Counted from the first letter of the stretch, positions 34,951-43,088 are shown. The stretch is 64,000 bases of DNA from Martelella lutilitoris (GCF_016598595.1 NZ_CP066786.1:643501-707500), one strand, 5' to 3'. Notes: a model not told the origin generated them from the sequence alone. Made by a program: numbers and translations.

Positions 34951-36141
34951 ATGCTGAGGGAATTTTCGGCGCAGAGCCTGTTCATGGGGCTGCTGGTCGC
35001 CTTTGTCGGCTTTGCCAGTTCGTTTTCCGTCGTGCTGCAGGGACTTGAGGGCATCGGCGCGAGCCCGGCGCAATCGGCCTCCGGGCTCATGGCGCTGTCG
35101 ATCGTGATGGGTATCGCCGGCATCGTTATTTCGGCCATCACGCGCATGCCGGTTTCCATCGCCTGGTCGACGCCGGGGGCGGCGCTCCTGGCAACGGCGG
35201 GAACGCTGCCGGGTGGTTTTGCCGAGGCGGTCGGCGCTTTTATCATCGCCAATCTGATGATCATTGCCGCCGGCCTTTTGAAGCCGGTCGGCCGGGCGAT
35301 TTCCTCCATTCCCGCGCCGCTTGCCAATGCCATGCTGGCCGGCGTGCTGCTTGCGCTCTGCTTCGCGCCGGTCGAGGCGGTGAAGTTCGATCCGCTGCTG
35401 GGCCTGCCGATCATCGTCGCTTTCGTCGTTGCCGGCGCCTTCAACCGGCTTCTTGCCGTGCCGGCCGCCCTCGGCGCCTTCGTGCTGGTTCTGGTCTTCG
35501 GTGTTGATCTTCCCGCAGGCAGCTGGGGCAATGTCTGGCGCGAGGCGCCGCCGATGCCCGTCTGGGTTACGCCGGTGTTCAGCCTGCAGGCCGCCATCTC
35601 CGTGGCGCTTCCGCTGTTCATCGTCACCATGGCCTCGCAGAACATTCCCGGAGTCGCCATCCTTGCCATCAACGAATACCGCCCCTCGGCCGGCCGGATG
35701 TTCTCGCTGACCGGCCTGTTCTCGCTTGTTGCCGCCCCCTTTGGCGGGCACGGCGTCAATCTGGCCGCGATCACGGCGGCCATGTGCGCGGGGCCGGACG
35801 CCCATGCCGACCCGAAACGACGCTACTGGGCCGCGATCGTCGCCGGCATCGGCTATGTGGTCTTCGGACTGATGAGCGGGCTGGTCGTCGCGCTGGTTTC
35901 GCTTGCGCCGCCGATTCTGATCGAGGCGGTTGCGGGCCTTGCCCTGATCGGCGCCTTCGCCGCCGCCGCCCTTGCCGCCTTCAAGCAGCCGGACGCGCGC
36001 GAGGCAGCCGCGATCACCTTCCTGGTTGCCGCCTCCGGCGTCGGCTTCTTCGGCATTTCCGGCGCTTTCTGGGGGCTGGCAGCTGGGCTCGCCATCACCG
36101 GCATCAAACGTCTGGCGCAGAAAAGGCATGCCGGGGGCTGA
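34951..36141 (+). CDS. BenE-family benzoate/H+ symporter-like transporter
   Basis: 396 residues, about 12 helices. The BenE family is recognisable from VGFASSFSVVLQGLEGIGAS, MPVSIAWSTPGAALLATAGT, FIVTMASQNIPGVAILAINE (the TMASQN motif) and LVAAPFGGHGVNLAAITAAM. Family members import benzoate with protons, but many paralogues sit outside aromatic-degradation loci, as here, so the substrate is open. Start 34951 has GGAGGGG seven bases upstream; in-frame upstream starts would lie in or beside the clpP terminator. Confidence 0.9.
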   Translation: MLREFSAQSLFMGLLVAFVGFASSFSVVLQGLEGIGASPAQSASGLMALSIVMGIAGIVISAITRMPVSIAWSTPGAALLATAGTLPGGFAEAVGAFIIANLMIIAAGLLKPVGRAISSIPAPLANAMLAGVLLALCFAPVEAVKFDPLLGLPIIVAFVVAGAFNRLLAVPAALGAFVLVLVFGVDLPAGSWGNVWREAPPMPVWVTPVFSLQAAISVALPLFIVTMASQNIPGVAILAINEYRPSAGRMFSLTGLFSLVAAPFGGHGVNLAAITAAMCAGPDAHADPKRRYWAAIVAGIGYVVFGLMSGLVVALVSLAPPILIEAVAGLALIGAFAAAALAAFKQPDAREAAAITFLVAASGVGFFGISGAFWGLAAGLAITGIKRLAQKRHAGG

Positions 36142-36256
36142 CGCGTTTTTTGAATTGCAATCGGCGGCTGTTGCCGCTATGGAAATCGTCATGATTACGT
36201 TGGACGCATATCGGCAGGGCAGGTTTTCGGGTGGCGCAAGCGCCGCCGCCGCCGTC

Positions 36257-36316
36257 ATGCGCGCGCCAAACTCGCTCCTTCTTCTCGGCCTTAACAGCGG
36301 TTGCCGGGTCCTTTGA
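36257..36316 (+). CDS. leuL: Leu-rich leader peptide upstream of leuA
   Basis: Nineteen residues, MRAPNSLLLLGLNSGCRVL. Four consecutive Leu codons and a fifth two codons on (six Leu in total) lie 135 bases before leuA, followed by hairpin-forming sequence. This is the layout of a ribosome-mediated attenuator responding to leucine. No clear ribosome site precedes this ATG; an in-frame ATG at 36191 with GGAA upstream would give a 41-residue form with the same Leu-rich end. The Leu run and position argue strongly for a control peptide. Confidence 0.72.
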   Translation: MRAPNSLLLLGLNSGCRVL

Positions 36317-36359
36317 GGAGCGCCCGGCGGCCGGAAAGCCGCTTGGCACCAAGCGCTCC
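36317..36359 (+). promoter_or_regulatory. Probable leu attenuator stem-loops
   Basis: Starts at the base after the leuL stop. Outer pairing GGAGCGC (36317-36323) / GCGCTCC (36353-36359). Alternative inner hairpin GCTTGG-CA-CCAAGC (36341-36354), which shares the 3' arm. The two structures are mutually exclusive, as in an attenuator. The following tract TTCATTC is only moderately T-rich, so the terminator is not canonical. Confidence 0.5.
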
Positions 36360-36450
36360 TTCATTCCCGAACAGTTTATGACAACGAGAATGGCCGAAGC
36401 CTGACTGCGCCTCAAAGGCGGCAGAAGGCGGGCCGGATATGAGGACCACA

Positions 36451-38157
36451 ATGGACGCGAAACACTCCACCAATGCCAAGGGCATGCCGCTGGCCGCCAC
36501 CAAGTACCAGCCCTATCCGCAGATCGATCTTTCCGACCGGCAATGGCCGGGCAAGCGCATCGATAAGGCGCCGATCTGGTGCTCCGTCGATCTGCGCGAC
36601 GGCAACCAGGCGCTGGTCGATCCCATGGGCCATGACCGCAAGGCGCGCATGTTCCAGCTGCTCTTGGACATGGGCTTCAAGGAAATCGAGATCGGCTTCC
36701 CGTCAGCCTCGCAGACGGATTTTGACTTTGCCCGCTGGTGCGTGGAAAACGGCAATGTCGGCAAGGACGTCTCTCTGCAGGTGCTGGTGCAGTGCCGCCC
36801 GGAACTGATCACCCGCACCTTCGAGGCGCTGGAAGGCGCTCATCGGCCGATCGTGCATTTCTACAATTCGACAAGTGAACTGCAGCGGCGCGTGGTGTTC
36901 GGCAAGGATGTCGCCGGCATCAAGCAGATCGCCGTCGACGCGGCCAAGATGATCACCGACATGGCGGCAAAGGCCGGCGGCGGCTATCGCTTCGAATATT
37001 CGCCGGAGAGCTTTACCGGGACGGAGCTGGAAGTGGCGCTTGAGGTCTGCAACGCGGTGATCGCCGAGGTGAAGCCGACGCCGGACAACAAGCTGATCAT
37101 CAACCTGCCGTCGACCGTCGAAATGTCGATGCCCAACATCTATGCCGACCAGATCGAATGGATGTGCCGCAATCTCGACAATCGCGAAAACCTGCTGATC
37201 TCGGTCCATCCGCATAATGACCGCGGCACGGGCATTGCCTCTGCCGAGATGGGCCTGCTCGCCGGCGCCGACCGCGTCGAGGGCACGCTGTTCGGCAATG
37301 GCGAGCGCACCGGCAATGTCGATATCGTCACCATGGCGCTCAACATGTTCACGCAAGGGGTTGATCCGGAACTGGATTGTTCCGAGATCGAGCGCATCAA
37401 GGACGTCTACGAATATTCCAACCAGATGACGATCCCGGAACGCCACCCCTATGTCGGCGAACTGGTCTATACGGCCTTCTCCGGCTCGCACCAGGATGCG
37501 ATCAACAAGGGCATGAAGGCGATCCGGGTCGCCAACAAGCCGGTCTGGGAAGTGCCCTACCTGCCGATCGACCCGCAGGACGTGGGCCGCACCTATGAGG
37601 CGATCATCCGCATCAATTCTCAATCGGGCAAGGGCGGCATCGCCTATATCATGCAGAGCGACTACGGCATCAACATGCCGCGCGGCCTGCAGGTGGCCTT
37701 CCGTGAGTTGATCCAGAAGATCACCGACGAGGAAGGCCGCGAGCTGCCGTCGAAGCGCATCTATGACGTGTTCATGGAGCACTATGTCGACCAGCCGGAC
37801 GGCCGCATCAAGTTCGTCGATCACCACACCTATCCGCAGGGCGCGGAAAAGGGCGTGCGCGTTGTGACGGCCGAGATCACCGACAATGGCGAGAAAAAGC
37901 GGATCGATGCGAAGGGCAACGGCCCGGTCGACGGCTTCGTCAATGCGCTGTCGGCCTATCTCGGTATCAAGCTGACGGTAGAGGACTATTCAGAACACTC
38001 GCTCCACCACGGCTCGGACGCAAAGGCGATTGCCTATGTCGAGGTGAAATATGACGGCGGCCGCATGTTCGGCGCCGGGATCAACACCAATATCGTTGCG
38101 GCATCGCTGGAGGCGATCGTCTCGGCGGCGAACCAGATCCTCGCCAAGGGCGCGTAG
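36451..38157 (+). CDS. leuA: 2-isopropylmalate synthase
   Basis: 568 residues, the long (type 2) LeuA. It condenses 2-oxoisovalerate with acetyl-CoA, the first step of leucine synthesis. The HMGL-like TIM barrel is marked by WCSVDLRDGNQALVDPMGHD, GFKEIEIGFPSASQTDFDFA and LISVHPHNDRGTGIASAEMG (metal His). The C-terminal LeuA dimer/allosteric domain (about 430-560) includes GFVNALSAYLGIKL and begins near KRIYDVFMEHYVDQ. Start 36451 has GAGGA upstream; ATG at 36439 is an alternative with poorer spacing. It is controlled by the upstream leader peptide and probably by leucine feedback. Confidence 0.95.
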   Translation: MDAKHSTNAKGMPLAATKYQPYPQIDLSDRQWPGKRIDKAPIWCSVDLRDGNQALVDPMGHDRKARMFQLLLDMGFKEIEIGFPSASQTDFDFARWCVENGNVGKDVSLQVLVQCRPELITRTFEALEGAHRPIVHFYNSTSELQRRVVFGKDVAGIKQIAVDAAKMITDMAAKAGGGYRFEYSPESFTGTELEVALEVCNAVIAEVKPTPDNKLIINLPSTVEMSMPNIYADQIEWMCRNLDNRENLLISVHPHNDRGTGIASAEMGLLAGADRVEGTLFGNGERTGNVDIVTMALNMFTQGVDPELDCSEIERIKDVYEYSNQMTIPERHPYVGELVYTAFSGSHQDAINKGMKAIRVANKPVWEVPYLPIDPQDVGRTYEAIIRINSQSGKGGIAYIMQSDYGINMPRGLQVAFRELIQKITDEEGRELPSKRIYDVFMEHYVDQPDGRIKFVDHHTYPQGAEKGVRVVTAEITDNGEKKRIDAKGNGPVDGFVNALSAYLGIKLTVEDYSEHSLHHGSDAKAIAYVEVKYDGGRMFGAGINTNIVAASLEAIVSAANQILAKGA

Positions 38158-38166
38158 ACACATCAT

Positions 38167-38193
38167 GACGGCGCCGGCAGGGTTGGCGCCGTC
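38167..38193 (+). terminator. Hairpin after leuA
   Basis: Nine-bp stem GACGGCGCC/GGCGCCGTC with a 9-base loop, 9 bases past the leuA stop, between convergent genes. No U-tract follows, so it may act mainly as a 3' stabiliser. Confidence 0.5.
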
Positions 38194-38211
38194 CGTCCCT
38201 CAATTGCAATC

Positions 38212-38820
38212 TTACAGTTTCAGATAGGCCGATTGTGCGAGCGCCGGCATGTCGGTGTCCGAGGACGGGCCGACGATCGCGACAAGCGCGCGTTCGCCCT
38301 GCCACCAGGCGACGGTGAGATTGTCGCGGATGGTCTCCTGGACATCGGTGATCTCGTTGTCGAGCGTTGCCGGGCGCGCGAGGATGAAGACCGAAAGCAG
38401 GTCGCCCGCATTGTTGCGATAGAAGAGTTCCACGCCCGGCGTGCGGTCGACGGCGACGATGCGTGCGCCTTCAAAGATCCGCGCGCCCTCCTCGAAGCTC
38501 GGAACGCTCACGTCGAGGCCGGTCGTGCGCTGCACGAGGTCGGCAACGGCTGCGGTATCCTGAGGCCCGATATCCGTTATCGGCTGATACTTTCTGCCGA
38601 AGATGCGGAAATTGGCGCAGACGTCATCGATCCAGTCGGTCGACTGTTCCAGAGACAGGTCAACCGTTTCCGTCGCGCTCGAGGTATCCCGCGACAGGAT
38701 CGCGCCGATGGCGATGCCAATGCCGAGAAAGCCGCAACAGGCCAGGGCCGGCAGCCAGCGTTTCACGCGCTTCCGACCGCTGACATCGGCTGATTTGTTG
38801 GTTTTGACGGAGATGTCCAT
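38212..38820 (-). CDS. Single-pass membrane protein resembling the outer domain of anti-sigma factors
   Basis: 202 residues. A short basic N-terminus (GRKRVKRW) precedes one transmembrane helix (LPALACCGFLGIGIAIGAIL, about 20-39), then a roughly 160-residue periplasmic domain. That domain includes DLSVEQ-like and TGLDVSVPSFEEGARIFEGA segments and ends NLTVAWWQGERALVAIVGPS. The W-x-x-G-x-x-x-x-x-V ending resembles the periplasmic part of transmembrane anti-sigma factors, but the cytoplasmic zinc-binding anti-sigma domain is absent and no sigma factor gene adjoins. Start 38820 has AAGGAAA upstream. The assignment is tentative; a plain hypothetical is the safe label. Confidence 0.72.
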   Translation of the reverse strand: MDISVKTNKSADVSGRKRVKRWLPALACCGFLGIGIAIGAILSRDTSSATETVDLSLEQSTDWIDDVCANFRIFGRKYQPITDIGPQDTAAVADLVQRTTGLDVSVPSFEEGARIFEGARIVAVDRTPGVELFYRNNAGDLLSVFILARPATLDNEITDVQETIRDNLTVAWWQGERALVAIVGPSSDTDMPALAQSAYLKL

Positions 38821-39134
38821 CGTTTCCTTGAAAATATGAATGGCGACCGGAACCGGACCTGATGCCCCGTAGCGCGAAGTTCGCGCGATATTGCCCCTTG
38901 TAAAGGTCGGAAACAAGGGGCTGCGTTCACTTTGTCGAACCGACGCGGAACCGACTTATTTGCGACTGACTATGGTCGCTCCGCATTCCGGTTTCGCTGA
39001 GGAAAAATTACGGCAGAAATGTGGCTCAAGCGGAAAGGGGCCTTGCGGTATGGATCAATCAAGTGAACAATGACGTTGAAGAAGAACGAGAACCGGGCGG
39101 CTCGCCGCCCAACCGAGGGCAAATTTAACACGTC
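38821..39134. other. Intergenic region with an inverted repeat at 38893-38921
   Basis: 314 bases between divergent genes, no supported ORF. GCCCCTTGT (38893-38901) / ACAAGGGGC (38913-38921) is a perfect 9-bp inverted repeat in the leader of the 38212 gene, a possible RNA hairpin or operator. GCGAC and GTCGC at about 38963-38978 form a weaker repeat that could be a TetR-type site. Confidence 0.4.
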
Positions 39135-39797
39135 ATGAGTGATAATCTGCAGGGAGCAGCAGCCACGCGTCAGGCGATCATTTCGACCGCTTTGCGCCTG
39201 TTCGCGGAATTTGGTTACAACGCCGTCTCCACACGCAAGATCGCGGAACGATCCGGGGCCAATATTGGCAGCATCGCCTATCATTTCGGCGGCAAGCCCG
39301 GGCTTCTGATCGCCTGCGCGCATTATGTGATCGACGCGATTTCGGAGCGGCTCGGAAGCGATGTCCTTCAGCCGGTGCCTGACGACGTCGCGCCCGAGGC
39401 CGCCCGCGAGGAGCTCCTGGAGATCGCGCTTCGCATGGTGACGCCGATCTCGGGGCGAAGTGACGCCGAGGCGATCTCCGCTTTCATGATGCGCTATATC
39501 ACCCAGCGCAGCGAAGCCTTCGACCTGCTTTACGCGCAGGTCACGGCGCCCTTGCACAGACATATCGGGCAGTTGCTCGGCCGCGCGAGCGGGAGAGATC
39601 CTGATGCCGAAGAGACCAAGGTGCTCAGCTTCGCGATCATGGGGCAATCGATGTATTTCCGGATCTGTCCGGACGCGGTAAAGAACGCCATGGGCTGGAA
39701 CGGCCTTGGCGGCGGCGAATGCGCGAAGGTTGCGACAGCGCTGTCTCTGAGCATCAACGGGCTGATCGACGCCTATTCCGCTGCGGCTTCCGCGTAG
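39135..39797 (+). CDS. TetR/AcrR regulator with CerR-type C-terminal domain
   Basis: 220 residues. N-terminal helix-turn-helix (10-60): TRQAIISTALRLFAEFGYNA, VSTRKIAERSGANIGSIAYH and FGGKPGLLIAC. The C-terminal ligand domain (about 85-215) with MRYITQRSEAFDLLYAQVTA and SFAIMGQSMYFRICPDAV matches the CerR/DUF1956 type, known for regulators of small efflux or stress operons. No Shine-Dalgarno sequence is obvious. No exporter genes adjoin downstream because the next gene is convergent with a 25-base overlap. The target is therefore probably the divergent 38212 gene or a distant one. Confidence 0.88.
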   Translation: MSDNLQGAAATRQAIISTALRLFAEFGYNAVSTRKIAERSGANIGSIAYHFGGKPGLLIACAHYVIDAISERLGSDVLQPVPDDVAPEAAREELLEIALRMVTPISGRSDAEAISAFMMRYITQRSEAFDLLYAQVTAPLHRHIGQLLGRASGRDPDAEETKVLSFAIMGQSMYFRICPDAVKNAMGWNGLGGGECAKVATALSLSINGLIDAYSAAASA

Positions 39798-40702
39798 GAA
39801 TAGGCAAATGCGCTTTCCGGCTCTATGAGGCCGCTTGCAGCATCGAGCGCATGGCGCTGGCAGTGCATTTCCCACCTGCCGGGCTTCCCCCTGACCGTGA
39901 TCAGATTGAAGGCAGACGGCGGCTTCTTGCCATCGGTTCCCTGTCCGGCTGCGGCAATGCCGATGACCGGCGTCTTGCCGTGCGGCGTTTCGATGAAATT
40001 GACGGTGTTGAGATGGGTGTGCCCGTGCAGCACCAGTTCGCATCCTCCGGTTGACACAGCGGCGCGGAACCGCCTGATGCCGATCAACCGCTTGTGACGC
40101 GCGGCCGCCCCGCGCACCGGCGGGTGGTGGATCATCACGATCCTGAACAGGCCTTCCTCGCCGGCCTTCCTGAGCAACTCCGCCGTCGCGCGCGCCTGCT
40201 TCTTCTCGAAGTTGCCGATCGCCATGAACGGTGGCGAGGCGATGGCCGAAGAACAGCCGATAATCGCAACGGGCCCGCGCCGGCGCAGGTAGGGAAAGGT
40301 GAGGGCCTCCGAGGTGTTGCTGAGCGGCCGGTGTTCATCGCCCTGCATATTGTCGCGCCAGGCCCTGGCGACCTTGGCATAGGCCCCGCCCACATAGGCG
40401 TCGTGGTTGCCGGGCACCAGCGAGACGTCCTTTGCCGGCCCGACGCTCTTCAGCCATTCGGCGGCGTTCTCGATCTCCTTGGTGGTGGCAAGGTTGACGA
40501 GATCGCCGGTGATTGCAAGGTGATCCGGCGCCTCGTCGGCGATCGCCAGAAGCAGGTTCTCCAGCGTGTTTTTGCCGAGATGCTTGCGCCGGTTGCGGTG
40601 CCAGTTCAAGAAACCGGTGATGCGTTTGGAGACCAGCTCTCGCGGCGAGAGCTGCGGCAGCGGCCCAAGGTGGACATCTGAAATATGAGCGAGCTTGAAC
40701 AT
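39773..40702 (-). CDS. Calcineurin-like metallophosphoesterase
   Basis: 309 residues. The five metal-site motifs appear in order: AHISDVHLG (DxH), LAITGDLVN (GD), LVPGNHDAY (GNHD), MIHHPPVRG (H) and VLHGHTHLN (GHxH). Such enzymes hydrolyse phosphodiesters or phosphomonoesters with two metal ions; this one resembles the CpdA/YfcE-like cytoplasmic group and its substrate is unknown. Start 40702 fits the family N-terminus, although no good ribosome site is seen and the frame is open to 40813. Its 3' end overlaps the convergent tetR gene. Its promoter region is shared with the AhpD-like gene and contains the GGATA array. Confidence 0.88.
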   Translation of the reverse strand: MFKLAHISDVHLGPLPQLSPRELVSKRITGFLNWHRNRRKHLGKNTLENLLLAIADEAPDHLAITGDLVNLATTKEIENAAEWLKSVGPAKDVSLVPGNHDAYVGGAYAKVARAWRDNMQGDEHRPLSNTSEALTFPYLRRRGPVAIIGCSSAIASPPFMAIGNFEKKQARATAELLRKAGEEGLFRIVMIHHPPVRGAAARHKRLIGIRRFRAAVSTGGCELVLHGHTHLNTVNFIETPHGKTPVIGIAAAGQGTDGKKPPSAFNLITVRGKPGRWEMHCQRHALDAASGLIEPESAFAYSYAEAAAE

Positions 40703-40786
40703 GAAGATGTCATAGACGGGCCCGCCCCATGCCGCAAGCAATCTCCGGTACGAACAGCCTCCGTGCACGGCGATCTTGACTCCGCT

Positions 40787-40847
40787 CATATTAAGGATAT
40801 TAAATATCCTCAAGGATAAGAAATATCCTTAATATGATGAAAGGATA
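40787..40847. promoter_or_regulatory. Array of GGATA half-sites, probable Rrf2 operator
   Basis: Half-sites GGATA at 40795, 40814 and 40843 alternate with the reverse TATCC at 40805 and 40824, so the first four centres lie about 9-10 bp apart. The outer arms CATATTAAGGATATT (40787-40801) and AATATCCTTAATATG (40822-40836) form a perfect 15-bp inverted repeat. The last half-site overlaps the ribosome site AAAGGA of the AhpD-like gene. Such an ordered array next to a Rrf2 gene is most simply an autoregulatory operator. The factor is inferred. Confidence 0.65.
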
Positions 40848-40853
40848 CACGCC

Positions 40854-41342
40854 ATGACTACACCGCCCTATGCCCGGTTCGCGCCTGCTCTTGCCGAGGC
40901 CTATATCGCTTTCTCCGAAACACTCGGGACGAACAGCCTTGATGCAAGGCTGAGACATCTCGTCGATATCCGCGTGTCGCAGATCAATGGCTGTGCCTTC
41001 TGTCTCGACATGCATCACAAGGAAGCCAAGATTGCCGGCGAAAGGGAGTTGCGTCTCTACCATGTCGCCGTCTTTGCCGAATCGCCGCTGTTCTCCGACA
41101 CGGAAAAGGCTGCACTCGCCTATGCCGAGGCGCTCACCGGCGCGATAGACAACCAAAGGGTCGTTTCGGCGCGCGAGGCGCTAGCGTCCTATTTCAGTGC
41201 CCGGGAGATCGCCGAATTGACCTATGTGATCGTGTCGATTAATGGGTGGAACAGATTGGCGATTGCCTATCAGAGCCGTCCTGGCTCGCTGGACAGGGTT
41301 TACGGCCTCGACAGGGCCGGCTTGGAAGCGGATGCAGCTTAG
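40854..41342 (+). CDS. Carboxymuconolactone decarboxylase / AhpD-like protein
   Basis: 162 residues. Alkylhydroperoxidase core with the CxxC redox pair C47/C50 and following His54 in NGCAFCLDMHHKEAKIAGE, then LRLYHVAVFAESPLFSDTEK and ELTYVIVSINGWNRLAIAYQ. Members act as thiol peroxidases or partners of peroxiredoxins in the cytoplasm. AAAGGA eight bases before the ATG. It overlaps the following Rrf2 regulator gene by 11 bases, so enzyme and regulator are made together. Regulation by redox or electrophile signals through that Rrf2 protein is likely. Confidence 0.93.
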   Translation: MTTPPYARFAPALAEAYIAFSETLGTNSLDARLRHLVDIRVSQINGCAFCLDMHHKEAKIAGERELRLYHVAVFAESPLFSDTEKAALAYAEALTGAIDNQRVVSAREALASYFSAREIAELTYVIVSINGWNRLAIAYQSRPGSLDRVYGLDRAGLEADAA

Positions 41343-41826
41343 AAATCAGGTCGAATGGGTCCTTCACGCGGCGGCCGTGCTGGCCGGACTTCCGCCAGGA
41401 CGCTATTTGCCCACCAAGGTGCTTGCGACTTTCCACGGCATTCCGAAGGAATATCTTTCGAAGGCATTGCAGGCGCTCTCCCAGGCCGGGCACGTGGAAA
41501 GCTCGCTTGGGCCTGGCGGCGGCTACAGGCTCGCCGCCGCGCCTGAAGACATCTCTTTTCTTGACATTGTCGAAGCGGTCGAAGGCAAGGCGCCCTTGTT
41601 TCTGTGCCGCGATATTCGCGCCAACAACCCGTGCCTGCCGGAAGGCTATTGCCCGAAGGACATGTGCCCCGTGGCAAAGGTCATGCTGCGCGCAGACAGG
41701 GCCTGGCGGGCCTCGCTTGCCGAAACAAGCCTTGCCGACCTCGCGCCTGAAGTCGTCGAGGGGCTCGGCCCCGAGCTTTACGAGGCGACCCGCCACTGGC
41801 TGACGGAGCGAAGCGGCACGGGATAG
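41332..41826 (+). CDS. Rrf2-family transcriptional regulator with Cys cluster
   Basis: 164 residues. Winged helix: VEWVLHAAAVLAGLPPGRYL, LATFHGIPKEYLSKALQALS and the wing SSLGPGGGYRLA. The regulatory loop carries C92, C101, C107 and C112 in CRDIRANNPCLPEGYCPKDM; the first three lie where IscR/NsrR bind an iron-sulfur cluster. The protein may therefore sense redox state or nitric oxide through a cluster or disulfides. Start 41332 with GGAAG upstream, inside the end of the AhpD-like gene. It probably represses its own operon via the GGATA array at 40787-40847. Confidence 0.9.
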   Translation: MQLRNQVEWVLHAAAVLAGLPPGRYLPTKVLATFHGIPKEYLSKALQALSQAGHVESSLGPGGGYRLAAAPEDISFLDIVEAVEGKAPLFLCRDIRANNPCLPEGYCPKDMCPVAKVMLRADRAWRASLAETSLADLAPEVVEGLGPELYEATRHWLTERSGTG

Positions 41827-41847
41827 CCGATCCGCGCTTCGTTCTGC

Positions 41848-42816
41848 TTATCGACCGTGCGGCGCGTCGAGATCGAGGATCGGTCCTTCAGGCACGATGC
41901 CCGTCGGATTGATGTTCTTGTGCGAGCCGTAGTAGTGGCGCTTGATGTGGTCGAAATTGACCGTCTCGGCGATGCCCGGCATCTGGTAGAGCTCGCGCAG
42001 ATAGCCCTGGAGGTTCGGATAGTCCGCGATCTGCCTCAGATTGCACTTGAAGTGCCCGACATAGACCGGGTCGAAACGCACCAGCGTCGTGAACAGCCGC
42101 CAGTCCGCCTCCGTCAGCGTGTCGCCCGCAAGGTAGCGGTTTTCGCCGAGCCGTTCCTCCAGCATGTCGAGCGTTTCGAACAGCTTGGTCACATGCTCGC
42201 CATAGGCTTCCTGCGTGGTGGCGAAACCGGATTTGTAGACGCCGTTGTTGACCGTGTCATAAACGGTTGCATTGATGTCATCGATCTCGCCGCGAAGCTC
42301 CTTCGGGTAGAAATCGAGACTATTGCCCGTTAGGTGGTCGAAGGCTGAATTGAACATCCGGATGATTTCGGCGGACTCGTTCGAGACAATCGTCCCGCGC
42401 TTCTTGTCCCAGACCACCGGAACCGTTACGCGGCCGGTATAGTGCGGGTCGGCCTTGGTGTAGACCTGCCAGAGATAGTCTGCGCCATTGATCGGGTCGT
42501 TGGTGCCGCCGTCGCGGTTCCTGAATTCCCATCCGTTTTCCAGCATCAGCGGGTCGACGATCGAAACGTCGATAAAATCCTCTAGTCCCTTGAGCTTGCG
42601 GAAGATCAGGGTTCGGTGCGCCCAAGGGCAGGCGAGCGCGACATAGAGGTGGTAGCGGTCCTTTTCGGCCGCAAAACCGCCTTTTCCCTGCGGCCCGGCG
42701 CTGCCATCGGCCGTGATCCAGTTCCTGAACTGCGAGCTTTCACGCCTGAAATGACCCTCGGATTTGTCGGTGTCGTACCAGACGTCCTTCCAGACGCCGT
42801 CTTCCAGCATGCCCAT
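41848..42816 (-). CDS. Glutathionyl-hydroquinone reductase (GST Xi class)
   Basis: 322 residues. Catalytic Cys63 in VALACPWAHRTLIF, at the same position as in E. coli YqjG; FRNWITADG, EFRNRDGGTNDPINGADYLW and GRVTVPVVWDKKRGTIVSNE are the family N-terminal and thioredoxin-fold segments. The C-terminal helical domain has GENRYLAGDTLTEADWRLF and the end HYYGSHKNINPTGIVPEGP. It reduces glutathionyl-hydroquinones to hydroquinones in quinone detoxification. AAGGAG precedes the ATG at 42816. It is adjacent to the AhpD/Rrf2 pair in convergent orientation, a plausible redox-defence neighbourhood. Confidence 0.93.
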   Translation of the reverse strand: MGMLEDGVWKDVWYDTDKSEGHFRRESSQFRNWITADGSAGPQGKGGFAAEKDRYHLYVALACPWAHRTLIFRKLKGLEDFIDVSIVDPLMLENGWEFRNRDGGTNDPINGADYLWQVYTKADPHYTGRVTVPVVWDKKRGTIVSNESAEIIRMFNSAFDHLTGNSLDFYPKELRGEIDDINATVYDTVNNGVYKSGFATTQEAYGEHVTKLFETLDMLEERLGENRYLAGDTLTEADWRLFTTLVRFDPVYVGHFKCNLRQIADYPNLQGYLRELYQMPGIAETVNFDHIKRHYYGSHKNINPTGIVPEGPILDLDAPHGR

Positions 42817-43088
42817 GGGATGCTCCTTTCATTCCTCTCTCGACCCTTACATACGTTTCGGCTGAAGCATTGCCAGCCCCGAAACGTTTGACACTGTGTC
42901 ATGGTTCAACGGAAATCGCGCTCTTGAGGTCCATCGGCTGGACGGGGCCGTTTTTTCCTGCTAGTGGCGTTCTGCCCTGAAACTGGAATTTGTCATGCGG
43001 ATCCTGCGACGACGCTGATTGAAGATCGAAAACCGGAGAACCTCTCCGGCGGCTTTCATTTGCGTAATTCCGACAGGCTCACAAAACC

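Noticed and set aside
34546..36258. 570-codon minus-strand frame across clpP and the BenE-type gene
   Set aside because: Gly/Asp/His/Arg-rich antisense shadow; crosses the strong clpP terminator.
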